DNA of 64,000 bases. It comes from Mytilus edulis (taxonomy: Eukaryota; Mollusca; Bivalvia; Mytilida; Mytilidae). Made by a program: the position numbers and the translations under genes. How positions within the stretch are numbered: the stretch's first letter is position 1; each line of letters opens with the position of its first letter. The notes under the pieces are model-generated. The model had not been told where the DNA came from, searched no databases, and saw nothing but the letters and a program-made list of their open reading frames with translations. The DNA lies in assembly GCF_963676685.1 (NCBI RefSeq), contig NC_092346.1:42405289-42469288 (forward strand), written 5' to 3'. Shown one piece after another: positions 38,001 to 47,800 of this stretch.

Positions 38001-41000
38001 AATCAGAGCCATTTAATTTTCTTTTGATCTTTTACTTCAATCTTTGTCATACTCAAAAAGTTTGTTCATTGAAAACTCTCTATTGGTGATCAGTGTTCAC
38101 AGGATACTAGTTAGAGGGACAATTTACTTTGTTCAGTAATACATATATCTCTTTTTAGCTCACCTGGCCCACAGGGCCAAGTGAGCTTTTCCCATCACTT
38201 TGCGTCCATCGTCCTTAACTTTTACAAAAATCTTCTCCTCTGAAACTACTGGGCCAAATTAAACCAAACCTGGCCACAATCATCATTGGGGTATCTAGTT
38301 TAAAAAATGTGTCCGGTGACCCGTACAACCACCCAAGATGGCCGCCATGGCTAAAAATAGAACATAGGGGTAAAATGCAGTTTTTGGCTTATAACTCAAA
38401 AACAAAAGTATTTAGAGCAAATCTGACAGGCAGTAAAATTGTTTATTAGGTCAAGATCTATCTGCCCTGAAATTTTCAGATGAATCGGACAACCCGTTGT
38501 TGGGTTGCTGCCCCTGAATTGGTAATTTTAAGGAAATTTTGCTGTTTTTGGTTATTATCTTGAATATTATTATAGATAGTGATAAACTGTAAAAAGTAAT
38601 AATGTTCAGCAAAGTAAGATTTACAAATAAGTCAACATGACCAAAATGGTCAGTTGACCCCTTTAGGAGTAATTGCCCTTTATAGTCAATTTTTAACCAT
38701 TTTTCGTAAATCTTAGTTAACTTTTACAAAAATCTTCTCCTCTGAAACTACTGGGCAAATTAAACCAAACTTGGCCACAATATTGGGGTATCTAGTTTAA
38801 AAAATGTGTCTGGTGACCCTTCCAACCAACCAAGATGGCCGCCATGGCTAAAAATAGAACATAGGGATAAAATGCAGTTTTTGGCTTATAACTCGAACCA
38901 AAGCGTTTAGAGCAAGTCTGACATGGGTTAAAATTGTTTATCAGGTCAAGATCTATCTGCCCTGAAATTTTCAGATGAATCGGACAACCCGTTGTTGGGT
39001 TGCTGCCCCTGAATTGGTAATTTTAAGGAAATTTTGCTGTTTTTGGTTATTATCTTGAATATTATTATAGATAGAGATAAACTGTAAACAGTAATAATGT
39101 TCAGCAAAGTAAGACTTACAAATAAGTCAACATGACCAAAATGGTCAGTTGACCCCTTTAGGAGTTATTGCCCTTTATAGTCAATTTTTAACCATTTTTC
39201 GTAAATCTTAGTTAACTTTTACAAAAAATCTTCTCCTCTGAAACTACTGGGCAAATTAAACCAAACTTGGCCACAATATTGGGGTATCTAGTTTAAAAAA
39301 TGTGTCTGGTGACCCGTCCAACCAACCAAGATGGCCGCCATGGCTAAAAATAGAACATAGGGATAAAATGCAGTTTTTGGCTTATAACTCAAAAACCAAA
39401 GCGTTTAGAGCAAGTTTGACATGGGTTAAAATAGTTTATCAGGTCAAGTTCTATCTGCCCTGAAATTTTCAGATGAATCGGACAACCCGTTGTTGGGTTG
39501 CTGCCCCTGAATTGGTAATTTTAAGGAAATTTTGCTGTTCCTGGTTATTATCTTGAATATTATTATAGATAGAGATAAACTGTAAACAGCAATAATGTTC
39601 AGCAAAGTAAGATTTACAAATAAGTCAACATGACCGAAATGGTCAATTGAGCTCCTAACGAGTTATTGTCCTTTATAGTCGATTTTTAACAATTTTCATA
39701 AAATTTGTAAATTTTTATTAACATTTTCCACTGAAACTACTGGGTCAAGTTCATTATAGATAGAGATAATTGTAAGCAGCAAGACTGTTTAGTAAAGTAA
39801 GATGTACAAACACATCACCATCACCAAAACACAATTTTGTCATGAATCCATCTGCTTCCTTTGTTTAATATTCACATAGACCACGGTGAGCTACACAGGC
39901 TCTTTAGAGCCTCTAGTTATATTCCATACATGCACATGTAATAATAAATATGAAAGCTTATAACCATAGAAATACATGTATAACCTTCAATCTCCAGTAA
40001 TAGCCTTTATTCACAGTAAATCACTCAATATCAACAACAGCGATAAAGTTATTCCTAAGTGAATTTCTTCTGTCTTGTTATAACTTTTTTGTTGTGTGGG
40101 ATTATATACAAGCCACATTCAGTCAAAAAGGGTAGGCACAACACATCCCTATGAACAACACATGCAACAACTCTCTGAATGTCTTAAAAATAGACTGTTG
40201 CAAAGCTGAATATTGCCCCAAATCTTACATTATTTTGGTGGTCGTCTTTCTGTCTTTCATCTGTATAAAAGTACCTTGCAGAATGAACCTATATTGTGTT
40301 CTGGTCCTGAATATTCATGAAATATCAACCACTGTATTTTAAATAAGTAAAAATCCATCAATTATTCAATAATAATTAGGTATGCAGGTTAAAATGAGAT
40401 TGTAGGTAATGTTAAATATTTTAGCCATTATAGCCAATACAGCATGCAAGTTATAAAATGTCTTACTCTTTATTGTTGGCTATATCATCAACCATCATAA
40501 CAATAATTCTCTCATCTGGTAACCCATGATTCTTTAGTACTTGATAAGCATGACAAACATCAGCCTACAAAAATAAAATAATTTTTTTTTTTAAATTTAA
40601 CTACAGAAAAGTTTTGTGATACATGTAGTTGTCATCTCAATTTTGAAGGTTGAAAAAGTTATATCATGTGATGTTTTATTCAGGTAAATTATGAAAATTG
40701 AAATTTTCACTTTAAAATTTGACCACACTTTTCTATTTTAACCCCCTCAACTAATGAAAACATCTTGTAAGTTGAAATGTCACCCTTAAATTTATGTTAA
40801 CGCAGAAGAGTTTAAATTGATCAAAACACTGTCATGACCACATAAATTTCTGACGTTTTCATGTCTTGTGTGTGTGAGATGAAATCTGACACAGGAAAAC
40901 CTAACAATCTCATAACTAAGTATTGTCTTCAAGTTGTAGTTATTCTGAAAAATAGGGATTTAAACTGCCAATTCTCTTCTTTCCATATAAATTTCTATCA

Positions 41001-44000
41001 TGATCAGTAAGTCAATACAAATTCAACTTGAAATTCACAGAAACATGTTACAATTGTTGCAATTGTTTGCACCTGTCCTAAGTCATGAACCTGTTGTTCA
41101 GTGGTTGTCGTTATTTGATGTGGTTCCTAAGTGCATCTTGTTTCTTAAATAGATTAGACCGTAGGTTTTTCTGTTTGAATGGTTTTACACATCACTTTTG
41201 GGGTCCTTTAAGGCTTGCTGTTTGGTGTGAGCCAAGGCTCCCTGTTGAAGGTCGTACTTTGACCTTTAATGGTTTACTTTTTACAAATTGTGACTTGAAT
41301 GGAGTCTCGAGTTGTCTTATCATGCTTATTGGCACTCATACAACATTTTTTATATTAAAAAAACTAAATTTAGCATAAAATTGTATACATGTTTACCAGA
41401 GTATCGGTAAGTCTATTTTTTTCTTTAAAAATTACCAAATCATAAACATTACAAGTCATTATGGATTAGTTAATCTTATTCAACCAACTCCTAAAGTTAT
41501 GAGATTTCTTTCCCTGGTTCTTCCTCCATTAATATGTCATATCAAATCCCCTTGACTGACAAATAATAAACTCCATATAGTCATGATAGTGTTAGCAAGG
41601 TGTTGATCGATGCATGAAATCAATATTACTTAGACCATTAAATCACAGATAAAAATCAGTTTATTTTTACTGCATGTACATCAACCTTATGACATTTGTA
41701 TATATGATGAATTTTAATATGTATATATATGTACAGGTATATGATATATTATCCCCGGCTTAGTATGTATCTAGGATTTTGATTGGTTAACGCACGTCGT
41801 TACAAAACCCATAGCCCCTGGGTGTTGCTAACCCATATCCCCGGACGTTGCTAACCATTATCCCGGGGAACTTCACGCAAGTTTTCCTTAGTTCCATGAT
41901 TGCTCCTTGTGAAATATTGAATTCTGTAGATTATCCATGATGTTTGTAATTAAATATTTAATTCATTAACGATTTTGTCCTATTATGCCGATCATTTACA
42001 CTCATTTCATTAAATGCATCACTTAACTGCCACATTTTCAAGGAATTGGACTACTGACCTAGCTATGCAAATTACCTACGTTGACGTCACACCATCTATC
42101 ATGGCGTAACGCTCACAACATTGAGCGCCAAATTTGACTCAATCCAGTTTCTCTGTCTCCGTATTAAAAACTTCTTATATTTGACTACCTGTAGGGTTCT
42201 ACCATAGGTAGTACCCTTCACCCCGTTAAAAAATATGTAAAATTTCCAAATTTCAATAAAACTTTTTTAGATAATGAAAAAAACGTTGTTTTCGCGTTAC
42301 ACTTTGTACACGAATTTCCATAAAACTCGCCCGATTCGGACTAAGACCGGGGATAAATTCGTTATCTACGTTCATATCCGTAGATATGGATATTTTAACA
42401 CCCTTCAGTACCCTGTACACCCTTCGGCTACGCCTCATGGTGTACTGGGGTACTTCAGGGTGTTAAAATATCCATATCTACGGATATGAACGTAGATAAC
42501 TTATATTATCTGACTTTATTCCAAAAATATTCCAAGAAAAAAACCATATTTCTGCATAATCTTTTGAACTACTATACATGCAGTGTATTCCATTCATAGA
42601 TGTGAGCTTGGAAAAGTTATAATTTAATCCAAGACACATAAGTATGCCATTATCATGATATCAAATGAACATGGAATCTTTGAAAGCATACCAATCAAAA
42701 GTAGAAATGGTGTTTACATGTACATGTACAGTGTATGTCAATCATATCAATAAACCATCATTCCTTTGAATGATATGAAGAGTTCCAAAATTTAAACAGT
42801 GTAAAAGATTAACATAATTGAAAGCTGTAACTAATATAAACACTTATTTTTTTAAACATTTATTCATAAATAAACTCTTTTTAAGTTAAATTAGTATGTA
42901 CAAAAATGTACAACATGTACATCTGTAACACAGGTCTGTTGATCCATAGACATGTTACTAAAAAAGTTTAATTACAAATTTGCCTTGGGAATTTAGATCA
43001 TAAGATTAAAAAGTCATATGACAGAAAATATTGAACTAGCATCTGTTGCTTTACATTTTAATATTTGCCTGAGGATTATGATATACAAGACAATGGCCAT
43101 GGTGAAATTAATATTAACTTAATATACATGTATCAAAAGTACCTTTAATACTGTATAAATTTAATTATAATATTAGTGCTGTCATTGCTGTTGGGTTTCT
43201 GACTCATATAGCCCTATGCACATCTGTATACATTCAAAAAATTCAATAACTCATCATATTTATATTGTTGTTCAATTAAATGGTAACATTTGTTCTAAGC
43301 TCAAGCATGTGACTAAACTAGGATGTAAATTCTTCGTCATTCATGAATAAATTTATCAAATCACATTTTGATCACATGACATACATGTAAATTATTATGA
43401 ATTGTTATTTAATCACATGCAAAGTCATGAGCATTACATATGACCCCAAAAAGAAATTGATATAGATAAAATTTAATCTTCTCAAGTATCCTGTCTAATT
43501 CAATATTGATTAAATTATCAGTGTTAAGTGTAAAATTGTACTATAATAAGATAACTTTTCATTTAATCAAGTAATTAAGCAGATAAGGTAACATCTAGAC
43601 AAGGATGGATCAATTAAATGTGTTATAAGTTTGTAAAAGAGATAGCAGTGTTGTTAAACAAAATGTTAAATATGTATAGACTTGATAAATTTATTTTGTA
43701 TTAATCATTTATAATCGAATAGAAATCGAAAGGGTAAACTGGTCCGCCGTTCTATCTACAGCTTCGCACCGAAGGAACGGGTTGGAGCTATTGTCACATT
43801 GGCATTAATTGGACGAGTCGTACAAATTCAACGATTCGCTAATAAAACTGGCCAATTAAAGTGATAGGATATTGACCTCAAATGTTACTAGTGCGATGCC
43901 GCAAAATAAACAAGTATCTGTTAATTAACCCCATGGTGGTACTCGCAGATAGATGACCAACGAGCGTGTTAACATGTTCTTGACACACTGAGCCGGTATC

Positions 44001-44620
44001 TTTCATTCCCTAAAGAACTCAGTAGGGTTATAAATGTGCTAATTTCTCTTTGATTTGCTATCAGTATAATATATAATAAAACATAGCACATGATGTACTA
44101 GTCTCGTCAAATTATTAAATTGCGTGGTCAGAATTCTGACCACGGGATTTAGGCCATACCTGTTGTCAGTGTAGCGATAAGTGAACACAACAGGGGTCCA
44201 GTTTATCGAAAGGGGGGATATCAAATATATATACACTGTAAGATTGATTGAATTATCCATAAAGAAATTATGTTTATATCCCTAGCGAGTGTAAAAATCT
44301 GAGACTTCAATATAGTGCAACAGGTTCTCAACTTATTTATTACAATTGGCAATTACAAAACATGTATATGGAGCATAATAATCAGAGACAGAAAAGCAGA
44401 AAGAAAATTTAAAACTTCTTAAAATTCATTCAAAAAATCACTTAAAATCAACTTTCAATTTGCGTTTTACCTGGTGTCTGTAGTTCATCCATCCATTTGA
44501 GCCTGCAACTAACAAAGCCCAGTGAACTCCGTCGTCTTTTAGTTTAGGAAGTTCAAAATTATGTGGTATCCCAAGGACTAGCCCTGTCAAACAAACACAA
44601 ACCAGAAAAACCTGCATCAT
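29077..44620 (-). CDS. LGMN: Legumain (asparaginyl endopeptidase), complete, 13 coding exons
   Basis: Lysosomal C13-family cysteine protease that cleaves after Asn. Coding exons in transcript order: 44471-44620, 40467-40564, 37805-37889, 36814-36899, 36437-36512, 35720-35782, 35428-35497, 34830-34948, 33312-33401, 32452-32532, 31638-31754, 30854-31027, 29077-29178 (stop TAG). All junctions are GT-AG and keep phase; the sum is 1311 nt, 436 aa (human is 433). Residues 1-17 look like a signal peptide. Visible motifs: [11 protein letters not shown] (40-50), catalytic His153 in VDHG, catalytic Cys194 in ESCESGSM, S1-pocket candidates Arg48, Glu192 and Asp237, and sequon NTS at 269. The C-terminal prodomain keeps four cysteines, as in mammals, and ends in Cys436. 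Oddities: the RGD of human legumain is QGE here, and the human autoprocessing Asn323 aligns with Thr328. The introns carry many repeats. Confidence 0.96.
29179..30853. repeat. LGMN intron 12: diverged GGGGCAT repeat and ~165-bp tandem repeat
   Basis: 29245-29510 is a worn reverse copy of the TATGCCCCACCTAC repeat seen at 50349 (it ends CATAATGCTCCTAGGTGGGCCAT). 29930-30545 holds about four tandem units of roughly 165 bp, each with GGCCC(C)TnATTCCT, GGGACnATAACCTCCAA, CCTTTTGTGATATGGAACCTTGT and TTTCAGAGAGAT, ending GTGTCTTCGGAGGACG. The 114-aa ORF across it is repeat translation. Confidence 0.75.
31370..31545 (-). repeat. Interspersed repeat in LGMN intron 11
   Basis: Starts AGAAGATGTGGTATGAGTGCCAATAAGACAAGTCTCCATCCAGGTCACA and continues with GGTCAAAGTATCGTCTTCAACAC, the same family as 13420. 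The rest of introns 10 and 11 shows nothing further apart from the ribozyme repeat at 32027. Confidence 0.75.
32027..32112 (+). ncRNA. Hammerhead-ribozyme-like repeat, copy 2 (core intact)
   Basis: CTGATGA (32041-32047), stem II GTCT-TTTGT-AGAC (32048-32060) and GAAAC (32061-32065) are a complete hammerhead core. Stem III is short (CGC with GCA), with one pair lost relative to CGC/GCG of copy 1; the cleavage triplet would be around 32077-32079. GGATTTTAG (32027) and CTAAA..TCC (32084-32096) could form outer stem I. Small hammerheads of this kind are known in mollusc Penelope-like and retrozyme-type elements. It is antisense to LGMN. Confidence 0.65.
34352..34513. mobile_element. 162-bp hairpin MITE in LGMN intron 8
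   Basis: Arms of about 75 bp, starting GAAATAATTCATGGAAGCCA and passing through GGCCTGGGCCGTGATATTCG, are almost perfectly complementary; the loop is about 12 bp (CTCGCTAACGCT). The one internal difference is a TT insertion in the left arm. No confident target duplication. Confidence 0.85.
38158..39925 (+). repeat. Tandem ~500-bp units of the 'AGCTCACCTGG' repeat in LGMN intron 2
   Basis: Starts with hairpin AGCTCACCTGGCCCACAGGGCCAAGTGAGCT. The unit start CTTTTACAAAAATCTTCTCC falls at 38219, 38721 and 39216, so three units follow at about 495-502 bp, then a decaying fourth ending GGTGAGCTACACAGGCTCTTTAGAGCC. Units share AAGATGGCCGCCATGGCTAAAAATAG and CAACCCGTTGTTGGGTTGCTGCCCC. The units are over 90% alike by eye. 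Confidence 0.9.
42361..42500. mobile_element. 140-bp hairpin MITE in LGMN intron 1
   Basis: Arms starting GTTATCTACGTTCATATCCG and ending CGGATATGAACGTAGATAAC are perfect for about 46 bp (to TTAACACCC), then continue imperfectly (CAGTACCCTGTACACC). The loop reads CTTCGGCTACGCCTCAT. No clear target duplication. Confidence 0.88.
44123..44144. repeat. Perfect 22-bp palindrome
   Basis: CGTGGTCAGAATTCTGACCACG has no mismatch and no spacer. It may be a protein-binding site or the remnant of a larger hairpin; nothing around it decides. Confidence 0.8.
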
Positions 44621-44831
44621 TGTCGCTTCTAGTTGTAAATATGTATGTGTGAGGTGAACACTGTTGTACTTTCTTTTTGTTTACAGTAATAACATCACAT
44701 GATTATGATTCTGTCACGTGGATTCTGTTTTCAGATTTAACTTGAGAGAGCTGAGCTAGAGAGCTAACAAAACATATTGATACCAGTCAAGTGCATTCGG
44801 AAGTTCTCAAGACTTTTCCCTCATTAGAAAT
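44621..44831. promoter_or_regulatory. Bidirectional LGMN/TEX30 promoter with two E-boxes
   Basis: These 211 bp separate two divergent start codons, so both 5' UTRs and promoters must lie here unless there are upstream non-coding exons. Seen directly: GTCACGTGGA at 44713-44722, matching 8 of 10 positions of the CLEAR consensus GTCACGTGAC bound by TFEB, and TCACATGA at 44695-44702, an M-box-type E-box used by MITF/TFE factors. Ten bases separate them. There is no clear TATA box. Control of legumain by TFE factors is known in vertebrates; control of this pair is inference. Confidence 0.7.
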
Positions 44832-47800
44832 ATGGCGGGAAACCCAAATTGTCAAGATGAGAAAAAGCTACTTTGTGATAGGTACTATATTTATGTTCTT
44901 TCACGTTAAGAAATGACAACTACTGAAATCAAATATGTATACCATCAGGCTTCAAGTCATAGGCTTTTCTGATGTAAATGTTCTTGTATTTCAATGTGGA
45001 ATGTGTCAACTTGAAGAAGTATACTGTCTTTTACTGACTAAAGTGTCCTTGTAGGCCCCCTTTTAAAATAATATGGAACTTTAATAATATAGGGTTATTG
45101 CATGAATATTGGGGAATATTGTCCAGAGTAAAATTTTATATTGCATGAGCTTGTGAGTGCAATATATGTTTTACGAGGGACAATATACCCCAATATTCAT
45201 GCAATAACCCTTTTATTGTATAACAATATAATATTTGAAAGTAAAAATTGGTTTAAACTAAGTTTTGTCATCAATGACGTCATGAATTTTGAAGGTTAAT
45301 TTATTGAACTAGTGCAATATAGAATTTATTGCACGCTAACTTTTGGTTACTTTCTGTGGGAAATATTATATTGCTACATGTGCTATATATACAGTCAGAG
45401 CTCAGACATAAATAAGTCTGAATCTGCTTTTGACTTATAGATGTCTAAATTTGTAAGTTTTAGGATTTGTCTCCCTTTAATGCAAGACAAGATACGACTT
45501 AAATAAGTCAAATATTGTTAAGCAAGAAATGATTGACCAGAATCAAAAAGTTGCAAATATCAACTCCTACAAGTCGATAAGTTACCAAAATTGGTCAACT
45601 TCAAGACCCACGCATACTTATAAAAAGGTCATGCATCTAAATCAAATAATGACAACATTGAAAGCCAATGCCTTGTCTTCTAAAGAAAAATATGAATGAG
45701 AGTCTGAAAAATCGGGGATCATGTTAATTAACCTTACAATGCAACCACCTGGATCTACACTTAATGAGGTAAAACATCTGTGTTTAGTAAGGATGTTCAA
45801 TTAGATAATTAAATATAGATAGATCAAGTCCTTGTGAACTCTCAGACAGGTTTTTACTGTCAAAGGTGGTGTAGTTTGGCCACCAAGTCAAGTTAAGTTT
45901 TTTCATCAACATAAATAGACCTAAACAAGTCTGTCATTTTGTGACTTAGATAAGTCGAAAATTGAAAACACATTTTTATAAAGAATACATGTTTTGACTT
46001 CTTTAAGTCATAAACAGAAATAGACTTGTTTATGTCTGAGCTCTGACTGATATATGCAGTAATAATAAATACATCAGACTTTTTACATTTATTTCAACAA
46101 TTGATTTACTATAACTTCAAGAAATCTTATAAACTTTACAAGATATCTTATTTATGATATTTTATAACATTAGATTTAAACTATATAATTTCTTGTCCTC
46201 GGATTTTTGGACTCCAAAAGTTGGGGCGAGCAAGCCATTTGAAAATTTTAATAAAAAAATATTTAATATACAAATTTTTGAGGTGTAAACATTAAATAGT
46301 AGGTTTTGACAATATCAAAACTTGCTTTATCACTTGTATTTTGACATTTCTTTAATTAATGAAGTATTTTTTTCCCTGTTCACAATGAGATAATTGAATA
46401 ATTAAATCTGGTCTATGTTATATAATGTGTGACTAACAATGAGCCAATTCTCCATCCATGTCATAATATGATTGGGAACAACCCCTTAATGTTATAAATA
46501 TCCCTTTAATGAGGGGTCAATATCAATTATAATATTATAGTAAAAAACTATATATATCTATTCTATCTGGTATCAAATGTTTAAAACATGTGATGTCCAA
46601 GAATTTTGTAATATTCCTTGACTTTAACCATGTTAACACATTTACTGTACCAGTTTAATATTATTCAAAATAAGTGGACCCCTCTTTTAGAAAGTTGTTT
46701 AAAATATGATTTATTTCTCCTCTTTTTGAATTAAAAATTCTAAGTTTTCCAAGATTTTGTATTGTAGCACTATACAAATCCTTGATATTTCTATTTTCTT
46801 TTCTACATCAGTAAAATGACCCCTTGTCTGAGGGAGGGTTGTTCCCAACCTGATAATAACAAACAGAGGCCAAAATACGGCCTTTTACACAGGGTTTTGA
46901 TCAAGACCAAACAGCAAGCTATAAGGGACCCAAAAATTATTAGTGTACACAACTCGAACAGGAAATCCAACGATCTAATTTATATATCATAGTGGGAAAA
47001 TACCAATGAACCAAACATCAAACCATAACTGCTGAACGAAAGGCCCCTTAATCAATCAGGGCAGGTGCATAAACATGCAGCAACTATGGATAGTTTTGTT
47101 TCGCCAGCATGCAATATAATTGCAGTTGAAGGCAAATCCTTCAGAAGTTCTTTGTTCTTTATTCTAACAACGAACATTTTTTGATAGGGAATATAAGTAA
47201 GGGGGAAAGGAACCAATGTTTTGTTCTGTACAGGTATTTCCGCTGTTAAATATTTATATCGGAGCACTCCCTCTTGGAATAAATTGGTTTCATGCTAAAA
47301 CAAATAATGTCACAGATATTTACACAGTGTGTTGGGGTGCTTATAGGTTTAAAATCATTATATACACTCAAGGTTAGACTGCAATTTTAAAATCAAATGT
47401 TGATATCTTTTAAAATATTTACAAAAAAACAGTGTAGGAAATAGACATGATTACATTTCCGGATGCGGGAAGCAGGAAAATAAAAAAAATAACAAAAATT
47501 CTGTTTTGAAAAAAATAGGTGCGGGCGGGTCTGTCGAACAAGGAATTAAATTGGTGTGGCCTAAGATAAATTGTGATACTTATATATTATATAAGACATC
47601 TTATATAAAATAAAAGTGTTATGAACTGGCTGTTTCTGTATTGGCACTTGTATAGATTCTCGGGCAGCTCTCTCGAGGCCAATACAGCAAACCTTTAATC
47701 TATACCAGTGCCAAAACAGAAACATTATGAGTTAATAACACTATATTATAACTATATATATATATAATTTTCTTTAAAGATTATTTCATTAACTACATGT

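Larger units (their letters stand above)
40565..44470. other. LGMN intron 1 (3.9 kb)
   Basis: Holds an interspersed repeat at 41057-41352 (same as 20330), the hairpin element at 42361-42500, and a perfect 22-bp palindrome at 44123-44144. The block 43730-44180 is richer in GC than its surroundings, but no exon is recognisable in it. Nothing else was found. Confidence 0.7.

Noticed and set aside
45392-46049. Assignment of the 658-bp family to Tc1/mariner on its CAGT start
   Set aside because: Neither copy is flanked by TA on both sides in the expected position, while 5-bp duplications fit both copies exactly.
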